NCBI GenBank assembly: GCA_013215445.1
Contig: JABSRA010000011.1
Coordinates: 1 to 64,000 of the forward strand
DNA length: 64,000 bases
Reading direction: 5' to 3'
Origin: Oceanospirillaceae bacterium
Lineage (GTDB): Bacteria; Pseudomonadota; Gammaproteobacteria; Pseudomonadales; Balneatricaceae
Shown here: positions 24,492 to 33,206 of the stretch, piece by piece
How the letters are laid out: the number at the start of each line of letters is the position of its first letter
Numbering within the stretch: the first letter of the stretch is position 1
Notes under the pieces: generated by a model
Told to the model about the DNA's origin: nothing
Databases searched by the model: none
What the model saw: the letters and a program-made list of their open reading frames with translations, nothing else
Made by a program: the position numbers and the translations under genes

Positions 24492-25994
24492 TTATTCTAG
24501 TAATTTGGATTTTTTGCGATGTTGCATCACGCCTTGGATTAGGGCGAAAATACAAAAGATTAAGATCACTAATGAAATAGGTCGTGTCACTAGTTGTATA
24601 CCAAAGGCTGACCAATCACCGTGTACAATTGCCAGTGAACGGGCCAGCTCCCCCTCTGCTAAAGTACCTAGTACTAATCCCAGCACCATAGGTGCGCGAG
24701 GTACGCCAAACAGCTGTAAAATGAAGCCTATCGCACCGATAAAGAGCATGATAGCGACATCTTCCAATGCTCCTCGTATTGAAAAAGTGCCAATCACTGC
24801 CAGCGCGACAATAGTAGCGGCCAGTACCGGCATGGGGATTAGCGTGACTTTTACGCAGTATTTTGCGACGAATAGCCCGATCGGAACAAACAGTAGGTTG
24901 GCGACAAATAAGCTTAAGATGAAGCTGTAGGAAATATCTGCATTAATCGTAAATAATTCCGCTCCAGGGGTCAGCCCGTGAATCATCAGCCCGCCGAGCA
25001 AGACCGCTGTGACAGGGTTTCCCGGAATACCTAAGGTCATTAATGGAATCAGGGTGCCGCCGGTGACTGCATTGTTGGCGGTTTCACAGGCAATCACCCC
25101 CTCTGCAGAGCCGTGGCCAAATTTTTCCGGTGTTTTTGAGGCGCGCTTTGCGGCATCGTAAGATATAAAACCGCCAACACTGCAGCCTACTCCCGGAATA
25201 ATACCGACTATCACGCCGATCAGGCTCGAGCGTAAAATATTTACTTTCTGACGAAATACTTCAGGAAGAAAGCTAAAGGGATTGGCATTATCCCGCTGGC
25301 GTATCGGTACTTGGCCGGCTTTATCTCTGACGATCATGTCGATTACTTCCGGGATGGAATACAAGCCAATCAGCGCGACCACTAAAGGTATACCATCGTA
25401 AAGTGATGGTATGTCGGCGGTAAAACGCATAAATCCAGTCAGGGGGTGGTTGCCGATAGTGCTCAGTAGCAAGCCTAAAGCGCCGGCTATCAAGCCCTTT
25501 TCCATCGCGCCAGCGGACAGTGAGGCGATGACCGTGATGCCGCATAATGCCAGTAGAAAGAATTCTGGGGAGCCAAATCTAAGTGAGAACTCGGCCAGTG
25601 GTGGAGCAATAAATAGCAGTGCAATGACGCTGATCATGCCGCCAATACATGAGCCAAATGTAGCCAGTGCGATGGCGCGAGTGGACTGGCCTTTCTGGGA
25701 CATCGGGTGGCCATCTAACAACGTCGCTACCGCTGCAGAAGTACCGGGGATATTCAGTAATATGGCACTAATGGAGCCGCTGTAGGTCGATGCTAAGTAA
25801 ATTCCTCCGAGCATTCCCAAGCCCATCTGCGCAGGCATTGAAAAGGTGATCGGGATAAGTAGTGCGACCCCCATGGTGCTGCTTAGTCCCGGTAGCATGC
25901 CGATCAAAACGCCACCTATCACGCCAGCGGCGATCGCACTCAGCATCCCGACATCCATCAATGTGACAAAGCCCAGTAAAATATTATCTATCAT
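24492..25994 (-). CDS. tctA: Tripartite tricarboxylate transporter large membrane subunit TctA
   Basis: A 500-residue integral membrane protein with about ten to twelve helices. The TctA signatures are plain: GVLIGMLPGLSSTMGVALLIP (29-49), YLASTYSGSISAILLNIPGTSAAVAT and the second half repeat IGVIVGIIPGVGCSVGGFISY, then GTLIPLMTLGIPGNPVTAVLLGGLMIHGLTPG. TctA forms the cation-driven channel of TTT importers for carboxylates. Gene order is tctC-tctB-tctA on the minus strand, 42 bases after tctB. The substrate cannot be read from sequence. Confidence 0.95.
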   Translation of the reverse strand: MIDNILLGFVTLMDVGMLSAIAAGVIGGVLIGMLPGLSSTMGVALLIPITFSMPAQMGLGMLGGIYLASTYSGSISAILLNIPGTSAAVATLLDGHPMSQKGQSTRAIALATFGSCIGGMISVIALLFIAPPLAEFSLRFGSPEFFLLALCGITVIASLSAGAMEKGLIAGALGLLLSTIGNHPLTGFMRFTADIPSLYDGIPLVVALIGLYSIPEVIDMIVRDKAGQVPIRQRDNANPFSFLPEVFRQKVNILRSSLIGVIVGIIPGVGCSVGGFISYDAAKRASKTPEKFGHGSAEGVIACETANNAVTGGTLIPLMTLGIPGNPVTAVLLGGLMIHGLTPGAELFTINADISYSFILSLFVANLLFVPIGLFVAKYCVKVTLIPMPVLAATIVALAVIGTFSIRGALEDVAIMLFIGAIGFILQLFGVPRAPMVLGLVLGTLAEGELARSLAIVHGDWSAFGIQLVTRPISLVILIFCIFALIQGVMQHRKKSKLLE

Positions 25995-26036
25995 GTATGT
26001 ACCTTGAACATAGCTTGCATAGCCAGCTAATTATAA

Positions 26037-26486
26037 TTAAGTGAAAAACAGGCTGTCGGGCCTGGCTACAGCTAATATTTCAAAAAAGATGAGATACAGT
26101 GAAAATGTCAAACTTAGGCTGGTAGCTACCATCACTGCTATCTTTCGATAGCCGAGCGCCAACATAAAGAAAAACAGGAACAAGGCTGTAGCTATCTCAT
26201 AATTGACTAGGTAAATACTCAGCGTATAGGCGGCGATGGAGCTAAAAACCAGCGTGGCACTGTTTAGCTGAACCTTGTATTGATTGAAATTTTCAGCAGC
26301 TTTTACAACGGTTTTTTGCAAGCTGTGGCGCGCTAGTAATAACGATCCCATAGCGCCGATGAAAACCACTAAAATACGCGGGAAGTAGGATGACTCTAGC
26401 GGATAGCTAAAGACGATCACCGCCAATACAGCCGCGATTACAATACAGACTGTTGCGAACACTTTATCTTTAGAAAATCGTAACAT
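26037..26486 (-). CDS. tctB: Tripartite tricarboxylate transporter small membrane subunit TctB
   Basis: A 149-residue protein (ATG at 26486 preferred over an upstream TTG) with four hydrophobic segments, the usual TctB topology: about 8-24, 31-48, 80-98 and a final split helix region around 100-140. The sequence YPLESSYFPRILVVFIGAMG is typical of the first loop. TctB is the poorly conserved small subunit that partners TctA. Position between tctC and tctA supports the assignment. Confidence 0.8.
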   Translation of the reverse strand: MLRFSKDKVFATVCIVIAAVLAVIVFSYPLESSYFPRILVVFIGAMGSLLLARHSLQKTVVKAAENFNQYKVQLNSATLVFSSIAAYTLSIYLVNYEIATALFLFFFMLALGYRKIAVMVATSLSLTFSLYLIFFEILAVARPDSLFFT

Positions 26487-26599
26487 TATGCAGACCAATT
26501 AAGGTGACTACTCTCGACAGCGCGGTATCGAGAGTATGTGGTGATGTGGCAGTTAACCTGCCAGCGAGATCTTGTTATTGAGTGTTAATGCACTAGGGC

Positions 26600-27580
26600 T
26601 TACTTAAGCAAGTGTATGTATTGCTTAACAGCCTGCTCAGCTTCAACCAAATATGCACTGAATTCTTGCGCCGTCATATAGTTTAAAGGCATGCCCATTT
26701 TCTTCGCGTGCGCAATAAATTTAGGGTCTACCATCACCTTGGCAAAAGCTTTCTCTAAGTGTGCTTTGCGCTCCGCTGAAACACCTTTGGGAATGGCTAT
26801 ACCGCGCATCGAAGCACCAATACCTGGTACATCAATACCTGAAGCCTCTTTAATCGTAGGGACATCGGGTAGGTATGAATAGCGCTTGTCGGCAAACACT
26901 GCTAAGACCCGTAAACGGCCATTTTTAACGTGATTAGTGGCAGAGCTAGCAGAGGGAACTGCCGCGTCAACTTGATTGCCTAACACCGCTGAGATTGCTG
27001 GACCAGAGCCACTAAAAGGTACGAAATTAATATCAATACCTAGTTTATCTTCTGCGACGACTACTTGAAGTTGGTTGTTGGATTGAGGGCCATCACCTGC
27101 AATATTAAATTTTCCCGGATCCTTTTTTGCTGCTGCTAAGAAGTCAGCAAAGGTCTTTAATGGGCTGTCAGCGTTTACCGCCAGTACCACTGGGTCAAGT
27201 TGGATGTTGGCAATGGGCTCGAAATCACTCATTTCATAAGGCACGTTTTCACGTAACATCTTTACCATGAAGATTGAGGGCACGTTGATAAAACCAATTT
27301 TATAGCCGGTATTTTTTGCTTTGGCTAAATTAGAAAAACCAATCTGACCACCTGCTCCAGGCTTGTTTTGAACAATTAAACGCTGACCTAAGTGCGGCCC
27401 AACAAATTTAGCTAATACTCGTGCAGCGGTATCGGTACCACCTCCGGGTGAGTATGCAACGATCATCGCTACTGGTTTTTTAGGAAAGTCTTCTGCTGAG
27501 ACTACCGGTAATGAAAGCAGAGAAGTCATAAGTAGAGTAGAGCTGAGGATGATATTGGATAGTGAGCTGTTTTTTTGCAT
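26600..27580 (-). CDS. tctC: Tripartite tricarboxylate transporter substrate-binding protein TctC
   Basis: A 326-residue periplasmic protein (Bug family). The ATG at 27580 follows GGAGG and opens a signal peptide (MQKNSSLSNIILSSTLLMTS, cleavage after VVSA); an upstream in-frame start is not needed. The mature chain has the Bug/TctC hallmarks: PKKPVAMIVAYSPGGGTDTAAR, VQNKPGAGGQIG, DPGKFNIAGDGPQSNNQLQV, VPFSGSGPAISAVLGNQVDA and AVFADKRYSYLPDVPTIKE. It captures a small carboxylate for TctAB. First gene of the operon, behind a palindromic operator; the divergent GntR regulator is the likely controller. Confidence 0.95.
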   Translation of the reverse strand: MQKNSSLSNIILSSTLLMTSLLSLPVVSAEDFPKKPVAMIVAYSPGGGTDTAARVLAKFVGPHLGQRLIVQNKPGAGGQIGFSNLAKAKNTGYKIGFINVPSIFMVKMLRENVPYEMSDFEPIANIQLDPVVLAVNADSPLKTFADFLAAAKKDPGKFNIAGDGPQSNNQLQVVVAEDKLGIDINFVPFSGSGPAISAVLGNQVDAAVPSASSATNHVKNGRLRVLAVFADKRYSYLPDVPTIKEASGIDVPGIGASMRGIAIPKGVSAERKAHLEKAFAKVMVDPKFIAHAKKMGMPLNYMTAQEFSAYLVEAEQAVKQYIHLLK

Positions 27581-28058
27581 GATGGAATTGCCTCCAGTTG
27601 TTATTAGTTTTTTCGGCCTAACATTGATCAAATCATTGGTTTAGCTGGCAATGTTGATCACTTACTTGATGAGTATTAGTAAGAATGAGCTTAAGAAAAT
27701 GTTACAGAACTTCGATAACTCAACTTGCAGGATTGATCTATCGATCGACCCGCTCCGATAAGAGCGCTTTGTTCCGGGTAATATTATCCGTACATAATAA
27801 TGGTTGTAAATGTATACATTTACAACCATTTAGTCAATAAAGAAAACAAGTATAATTTTATCAAAAAATTTTCATTTAAAAATCAAAGGGTTAAGTTTTT
27901 AAATTATTGGTATAAAATGATTTATTAATGTTTTTATTGTCGCTGTTGTTAAAGCTTAAGAATTATTTGTTGCATTCCTACTTGAGTGTTTTAACTAAAT
28001 ACACTGATACGTTATATTTAGCAGCATAATGACAACCATTTAAGGCTAAGAAGCAGCG
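27581..28058. promoter_or_regulatory. Divergent control region between the TTT operon and its GntR regulator
   Basis: About 480 bases, AT-rich, with a perfect 32-bp palindrome at 27799-27830. On the minus strand a promoter for tctC can be drawn with TTGACT (27837-27832), 17 bases and TACATT (27814-27809), so the palindrome overlaps it. A half copy, ACAACCATTTA, recurs at 28032-28042, just 16 bases before the regulator's ATG, consistent with autoregulation. No RNA gene was recognised. Confidence 0.6.
27799..27830. promoter_or_regulatory. Perfect 32-bp palindrome, probable GntR operator
   Basis: Sixteen bases on each side of the centre (between 27814 and 27815) are perfectly complementary; the core reads TGTAAATGTATACATTTACA. 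The inner TGTATACA matches the TGTNNACA-like logic of FCD-type GntR operators. It sits about 220-230 bases from both divergent start codons. Confidence 0.75.
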
Positions 28059-28745
28059 ATGACAGCTAAAAATAAACAAAGTGAGTCACGACCCCCGTCT
28101 CCATCATTGGGTGAATACGTCTATCAGCGGTTATTAAAAGAAATTCGCGAGGGAAAATATCACCCTGGCGAGCGGATTCGTGAATCTGTGGTGAGTAAAG
28201 AATTAGATGTCAGTCGGACTCCCGTCAGAGAGGCAATCCGGCGTTTGCAATCTGAAGGTAAGTTAATTCTTGAACCACAGCGAGGTGCGGTAGTAGCCGA
28301 ACTGGATTCGCAAGAAGTTGCCGAACTCTACGTTTTACGTCAGCAGTTGGAAGGTGTTGCGGCACGCTTTGCTGCGCAGCACGCATCCAAAAGTGAAGTA
28401 GCTTCGATGGAGTATATTTTGGAGGAGTGCTATAAAGCTGCAGATGACCCTCGAGAGCATAATCAGTTAAACTGGGAATTGCACCACGCTATTTATCGTG
28501 CCGCACATAACCGTTTTCTGCTTAAAGCGTTTGCGGCAATATCTGACTCGATGGCGCTGTTGCGTGGGGTTAAATATATCCCTAAGGGGCGTCCTCAAGA
28601 ATTATACAAAGAGCATAAACGTATAATAGAAGCGATCAAACAGCAAGATCCAGATGCTGCAGACCAAGCTGCTCAAGCACACATTGAAAACGCTTTTAAG
28701 ATACATCTGCAAAGCGATTTTGAACGACGTTCGGCTAAAAAATAG
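28059..28745 (+). CDS. GntR/FCD-family transcriptional regulator
   Basis: A 228-residue regulator. The N-terminal winged helix spans about 15-80 (YQRLLKEIREGKYHPGERIR, then DVSRTPVREAIRRLQSEGKL), a textbook GntR pattern. The C-terminal helical FCD domain has VLRQQLEGVAARFAAQH and the metal/ligand histidines in WELHHAIYRAAHN and the late AQAHIENAF. It diverges from the TTT operon across a palindromic operator and very likely represses it until the carboxylate substrate is bound. A half operator just before its own start suggests autoregulation. Confidence 0.9.
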   Translation: MTAKNKQSESRPPSPSLGEYVYQRLLKEIREGKYHPGERIRESVVSKELDVSRTPVREAIRRLQSEGKLILEPQRGAVVAELDSQEVAELYVLRQQLEGVAARFAAQHASKSEVASMEYILEECYKAADDPREHNQLNWELHHAIYRAAHNRFLLKAFAAISDSMALLRGVKYIPKGRPQELYKEHKRIIEAIKQQDPDAADQAAQAHIENAFKIHLQSDFERRSAKK

Positions 28746-29267
28746 TGATTGAGCTTAAGCGTCCTCACTTGTATTCAGCCGGAGGCCCTATCGAGAGAGG
28801 TCAAGATGCTGAATTTTGGCTACTGCAAAGAGGGGTCTGGATCATCGAATAGAGGTACCACTCAAACAACAATCAGAGCTCCCTTGCATTTTTAGACTCG
28901 TGGGGTCAATTATTGCCTTTTTCCTCTAAACCAAGTTGAGTTATTTTAGTCTATTCAAAAGCTTAGTAATATTTAAAACTACACTACGGAGCCACCCACT
29001 CCTCTGCACTGCCGGTGGAACGGTTTACTAAATAGGCGAGGGAGCGACAGGGATGGTGAATTTGAGCAGCTGTCAATTTAGCGAATCGCAGAGGCGCCTG
29101 GCGGCAATAATTGGGTGGTCCCATATCCGTTTACTAGTCTTTGGCTTTTAAAATTTATTCCCTAGCGAAGTGCCATTCTACTGGCAGCGATATAGAAGGG
29201 AAATGTGATCGAGACAAATATTATTCTGCCCATATGCTAGCTGCGTTGATAGCGGGCTAAGCCGGTC
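28746..29267. other. Intergenic region without a recognisable gene
   Basis: About 520 bases between two converging genes. No open frame with a plausible start, no strong hairpin followed by a T-run and no RNA gene were found. Confidence 0.5.
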
Positions 29268-30383
29268 TTAGATTTTAATTTGCTGTTGAGTCGCGCAGTG
29301 GATACTGCCGCCACCGGAGGCTATACCATCAATGACCAATTGCTCAATGACTCTGTTGGGGAAAGCTTTTTGCAGTATCTTTCTGGCATTCTCATCGGCG
29401 AATTTGTCGCCAAATTGTTGCAAAATAACCGCACCATTACATAGGTAATAACCTAGGTAACCCGCGGCAAAATCAGTGCTGCCAAATTTTTCGTTGATCG
29501 TTGCTGGGGTGTCTACAATCAGCAGTTTAAGTTTTCTGCCCTGCGCATCAGTACTGTTGTGTAAGGTCGCTATATTATTGCGGGTAATCTGATAATCGTA
29601 AGCGTCGATATAGTTATCACGATTCACCATGACTTCACCGGGGCTGGTAAAACGAGCATAAAAATCGGTATGGGCATCGGTAATGTCTCGGCCTTTGATG
29701 CCTTTTAGCCAAATGATTTTGCTTAAACCTAGCAAGTGTTTTAGTTGTTGTTCAATTTGTTGTTTATCAACAAGTGGGTTGCGGTTGTCATTGATCACAC
29801 AGCTCTCGGTTAAAATGGCAGTACCTTGGCCATCTACTTCAAAACATCCCCCCTCAAGTACCAGATTGGTTGAGATTAGCGCTGCGTTGCTTTGCTTGGC
29901 GATAAATTTCGCAACCTGTCGATCTAAATTGTGGCGTTGTTTATTGCCCCAGCCATTAAAATTAAAATCAATGGCGCTGAGCAGCGCAACGCTATCGCGT
30001 ACAAAGGTTGGCCCAGTATCTCTAAGCCACAGATCATCAATGGCAAATTCGATCAGCTCAATGGGAAATGGCTGCGCAGTAATATCCCCGAATAATTGTT
30101 GTGCCTGATGATAGTCCTCAGGGTTTACCAGCATCGAGACAGGTTCGTATTTGGCAATGGTCTGCGCAATAGCGACTAAGTTAGCTTTGACCGCGGGGAT
30201 CTGTGCTGGGCTCCAGATGTAATCATTGGCGACAAATGCCATCCAAGTTCGGTGGTGGCGTTCACTTTCTTCAGGCATCAATAATTTATGCTTGGCATTG
30301 GCATTGCTAAGTGCATGACTAATCGAGATAAGACTGCCTAAGGAGAGAGCTGATTTTTTTATGAACTGTCTTCTAGATTGCAT
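29268..30383 (-). CDS. Tat-exported agmatine deiminase / peptidylarginine deiminase-family protein
   Basis: A 371-residue guanidino-group-modifying enzyme of the PAD_porph/agmatine deiminase family. The N-terminus has a twin-arginine signal, SRRQFIKKSALSLGSL, with cleavage expected near SNANA. Catalytic-domain motifs are WMAFVANDYIW, DDLWLRDTGPTF (acidic substrate residues), LEGGCFEVDG, DITDAHTDFYARF (catalytic His) and SGGGSIHCATQQ with the nucleophilic Cys about 11 residues from the end. AguA converts agmatine to N-carbamoylputrescine in the cytosol; here export to the periplasm after folding is predicted. Substrate may be agmatine or a free or peptidyl arginine. No polyamine genes are adjacent. 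Confidence 0.85.
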   Translation of the reverse strand: MQSRRQFIKKSALSLGSLISISHALSNANAKHKLLMPEESERHHRTWMAFVANDYIWSPAQIPAVKANLVAIAQTIAKYEPVSMLVNPEDYHQAQQLFGDITAQPFPIELIEFAIDDLWLRDTGPTFVRDSVALLSAIDFNFNGWGNKQRHNLDRQVAKFIAKQSNAALISTNLVLEGGCFEVDGQGTAILTESCVINDNRNPLVDKQQIEQQLKHLLGLSKIIWLKGIKGRDITDAHTDFYARFTSPGEVMVNRDNYIDAYDYQITRNNIATLHNSTDAQGRKLKLLIVDTPATINEKFGSTDFAAGYLGYYLCNGAVILQQFGDKFADENARKILQKAFPNRVIEQLVIDGIASGGGSIHCATQQQIKI

Positions 30384-31232
30384 GGAGACCTGGCTGTTGT
30401 AAAAGTGAGGTTCACGATGATACAGAGTTTTAGTCGGTTAAGTTTATGTTAATAAATCCTATAAGTAAAATCCTCAAGTTAAAATGCTCAGCTGATCAAC
30501 TATAAAAATGGCTAGGCCTATTTGCAAATAGTTTAGTGGGTGTGACGCGCTGAATCGGTGGCGCGATGGATTACCCGCTATGCAGGCATCGCTGATAATC
30601 CTTAATCAATGGGCTTAATCTAATCAATTTACTCTGAGCCCATTGATTCCTTTTACTATTAAACCTTGGTCATCGACTATTATAAGGCTTCTCTAGTCAT
30701 GCACAGGATTGGTTAACGGGCCAAAGGTGGAAGAATATTCAGCAGTATTGGCCGCCAATTTCATCGTCATAATGAGTGCAGGCGGTCATTGAAGTTTGTT
30801 CTGGAGTCGAGCAACCTGGGCAAATAAGAGGGTAAATAAAGCAGATTAAGCATGATAAAAAAATCACAAATTGAAAATTACTGGCCGTAGATTCCTAAAT
30901 AACTGACTGTTTAGCTGGGGAATTTAAAAATAATTAGTATTCTTTAGCGAGTGGCTGAAGTGATTGATTGAGTTTAAATAGAACTTATTCAAACAGGACT
31001 CAATAATCAGGAGCTGTTAGCTGAGGATAGACTAGACTAGTCTGAGAGGCAGAAAAACGCCACTCGCTGAGCTAGAAATTTAAAAAAATTAATCGAGAAA
31101 AGATTTCATCTATGCCATAAAGATATGCGTGTTTTAGCTAATCTGCTGGTGGTTTTGTGTACAGCTGAGGTTTGATCTAAACGTTATAAATATGCAATGA
31201 TAGCGGTAATTCAATGACTAGGGAGTTAGAAA
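30384..31232. other. Long intergenic region with a 12-bp inverted repeat
   Basis: About 850 bases without a plausible protein gene. The main structure is a perfect inverted repeat, AATCAATGGGCT (30604-30615) and AGCCCATTGATT (30637-30648), with a 21-base loop and CCTTTT after it. The last 100 bases before 31233 should hold the promoter of the betaine transporter operon; TTGATC at about 31171 is a possible -35 element. A small RNA cannot be excluded. Confidence 0.45.
30604..30648. repeat. Inverted repeat, possible hairpin
   Basis: Perfect 12-base arms with a 21-base loop. The downstream CCTTTT is too short to be a convincing intrinsic terminator. It is 220 bases upstream of the deiminase start (minus strand) and about 590 upstream of the betaine-binding protein. 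Confidence 0.6.
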
Positions 31233-32252
31233 ATGAGTTTTTTAAACAAGAATAGAGTATCGAAAACTAAGAGTATTTTACTAGCTGCCGCACTTGGGGT
31301 GACATCTAGTCAAGTATTAGCAGAGTGCGGCACTGTCACCATCGCCGAGATGAACTGGGCGAGCGCAGAGTTTGCCGCTAATCTCGATAAAATTATTCTC
31401 AGTGAAGGTTACGGCTGTAATGTGGAACTGATTCCCGGGGCAACGACCACCACTTTCGCCTCAATGGAAGCAAAGGGACAGCCTGATATTGCGCCTGAGT
31501 TTTGGGCTAATGCCGTCGCGGTACGTCTAAAGGCCGCCGAGGAAAAAGGCGATCTAACGGTCGGTGTGCAACTTATTTCGGATGCGTCCGAGGGTTGGTT
31601 TATCTCTGAGTCAGTTGCTAAAGCGCATCCAGAGCTGAAAACCGTTGCCGATGTGCTGGCACGCCCAGACTTATTTCCGAATAAAGAAGAGCCGGGTAAG
31701 GGTGCTTTCATGAACTGCCCAACGGGTTGGGCCTGTGAAATAGTCAATAAAAATCTATCTAAAGAGAGCGCCTTTGATTTTGCCAAGGCAGGTTTTAGCA
31801 TTGTAGATCCAGGCTCTTCAGCAGGTTTAGATGCCTCTATCGCCAAGGCATCCCAACGCGAAGAAGCTTGGTTTGGCTATTATTGGCAGCCGACAGCTAA
31901 TGTCAGTAAATACAATTTGAAGTTCTTGAGTATGGACTCGCCGTTTGATGCCAAAAATTGGCATGAATGTATCGTAATCGATGATTGTGAGGCGCCTAAA
32001 AGCAGCTCGTGGATCTACTCTCAAGTGAATACTGTGATTGTCACTGAGTTTGCCAACGCTAACCCAGAAGTAATGGGTTATTTAAACAAGCGCTCTTATA
32101 ATTCTGCAGAAGTGGGTCCGGTACTTATTTATATGAGTGAAAATCAGGCCAACGGTGAAGATGCTGCCTATTATTTCCTTAAAAACAATGAGGCGCTTTG
32201 GTCGCAGTGGGTACCGGCAGATGTTGCTGCTAAAATTAAGAAGTCTCTGTAA
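31233..32252 (+). CDS. Glycine betaine/quaternary-amine ABC transporter substrate-binding protein
   Basis: A 339-residue OpuAC-family periplasmic protein. A signal peptide (basic start, then ILLAAALGVTSSQVLA, cleavage before ECG) is followed by VTIAEMNWASAEFAANLDKI, ELIPGATTTTFASMEAKGQPDI and APEFWAN, all of the ProX/OpuAC pattern. WFGYYWQPTAN supplies aromatic residues of the type that cage trimethylammonium groups. Two cysteine pairs (CPTGWAC and CIVIDDC) suggest periplasmic disulfides. First gene of a three-gene importer operon; a hairpin separates it from the permease gene. Likely role is osmoprotectant or choline-compound uptake; the exact ligand is unknown. Confidence 0.9.
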   Translation: MSFLNKNRVSKTKSILLAAALGVTSSQVLAECGTVTIAEMNWASAEFAANLDKIILSEGYGCNVELIPGATTTTFASMEAKGQPDIAPEFWANAVAVRLKAAEEKGDLTVGVQLISDASEGWFISESVAKAHPELKTVADVLARPDLFPNKEEPGKGAFMNCPTGWACEIVNKNLSKESAFDFAKAGFSIVDPGSSAGLDASIAKASQREEAWFGYYWQPTANVSKYNLKFLSMDSPFDAKNWHECIVIDDCEAPKSSSWIYSQVNTVIVTEFANANPEVMGYLNKRSYNSAEVGPVLIYMSENQANGEDAAYYFLKNNEALWSQWVPADVAAKIKKSL

Positions 32253-32264
32253 ATAGGGTACTTT

Positions 32265-32296
32265 GATAGGGGCTCAGTATAGCGAGCCCCCTTATC
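32265..32296 (+). other. Intercistronic hairpin after the binding-protein gene
   Basis: GGGGCTC (32269-32275) pairs with GAGCCCC (32284-32290), extended by GATA/TATC, with an 8-base loop. It lies between the binding-protein stop and the permease start. The following TGATTTTTATAG has five T's, so it may be a partial terminator or an mRNA-stabilising element giving excess binding protein. Confidence 0.65.
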
Positions 32297-32318
32297 TGAT
32301 TTTTATAGAGGTATCCCC

Positions 32319-33206
32319 GTGAGTTGGTCCGAGTTCCCCAGTATGTCCCGCGATGATTTGCGCGGTTTACGCAAATCGATAGACGCAAGTTTTAGAGATT
32401 TCACCATAGAGTATGGTGATAGCTTAGAAGCCTTTTTTGATCCTCTGTTAGATTTTTTAATTTTTAGTGAACACCTTCTGTTAAACACTCCCTGGCCATT
32501 GATGATTGCTATTTGCGCGGGCCTTGCCTATTTCGCCAGCCGCAGTTGGAATATCGTCATTGGTGTGATTGTTGCCTTTATGCTAATTGGCTATCTGGGT
32601 ATGTGGACAGATACGATGCGCACGCTATCTATCATTACTGTCTGTACTATCGTGGCAATCGGCATTGGTATCCCCCTGGGTATTATGATGGCCAAATACA
32701 ATCGGGTGCAGGCGGTGGTATCGCCGATCCTGGATGTGATGCAAACCATGCCCAGTTTTGTCTATTTAATACCTGTGGTTATGCTGTTGGGAATTGGCAA
32801 AGTACCAGGTTTGATTGCGGTTATTATTTACGCTTTACCGCCAGTGGTACGCTTGACCAATTTAGGCATTCGCGAAGTCGACAGTGATGTGATAGAGGCG
32901 GCTGACGCCTATGGCAGTAGCGCTTGGCAAAAGTTAGTCAACGTGCAGATGCCGCTGGCGCTACCTTCTATTTTTGCCGGCGTTAATCAAACCATTATGA
33001 TGTCGTTATCGATGGTGGTAATCGCCTCGATGATAGGTGTGAAGGGCTTGGGGCAACCAGTGCTCAAAGCGATCACCAACCAATATTTTGCCATGGGATT
33101 ACTAAATGGATTTGCGATAGTAGCACTGGCAATTATTTTTGATCGTGTCTCGCAGCGCTATGGTTTACGCATCCAGAAACATCGCCAAGGTGGTACTAAT
33201 GACTGA
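32319..33206 (+). CDS. Glycine betaine ABC transporter permease (ProW/OpuAB-like)
   Basis: A 295-residue membrane protein. After a polar N-terminal tail of about 60 residues come five to six transmembrane helices. The binding-protein-dependent permease EAA loop is IEAADAYGSSAWQKLVNVQMPLALPSIFAG (about 191-220), and PLGIMMAKYNRVQAVVSPILDVMQTMPSFVYLIP is diagnostic of ProW. It starts at GTG 32319 or nearby after the hairpin. Its end overlaps the ATPase gene by 8 bases. Confidence 0.9.
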   Translation: MSWSEFPSMSRDDLRGLRKSIDASFRDFTIEYGDSLEAFFDPLLDFLIFSEHLLLNTPWPLMIAICAGLAYFASRSWNIVIGVIVAFMLIGYLGMWTDTMRTLSIITVCTIVAIGIGIPLGIMMAKYNRVQAVVSPILDVMQTMPSFVYLIPVVMLLGIGKVPGLIAVIIYALPPVVRLTNLGIREVDSDVIEAADAYGSSAWQKLVNVQMPLALPSIFAGVNQTIMMSLSMVVIASMIGVKGLGQPVLKAITNQYFAMGLLNGFAIVALAIIFDRVSQRYGLRIQKHRQGGTND

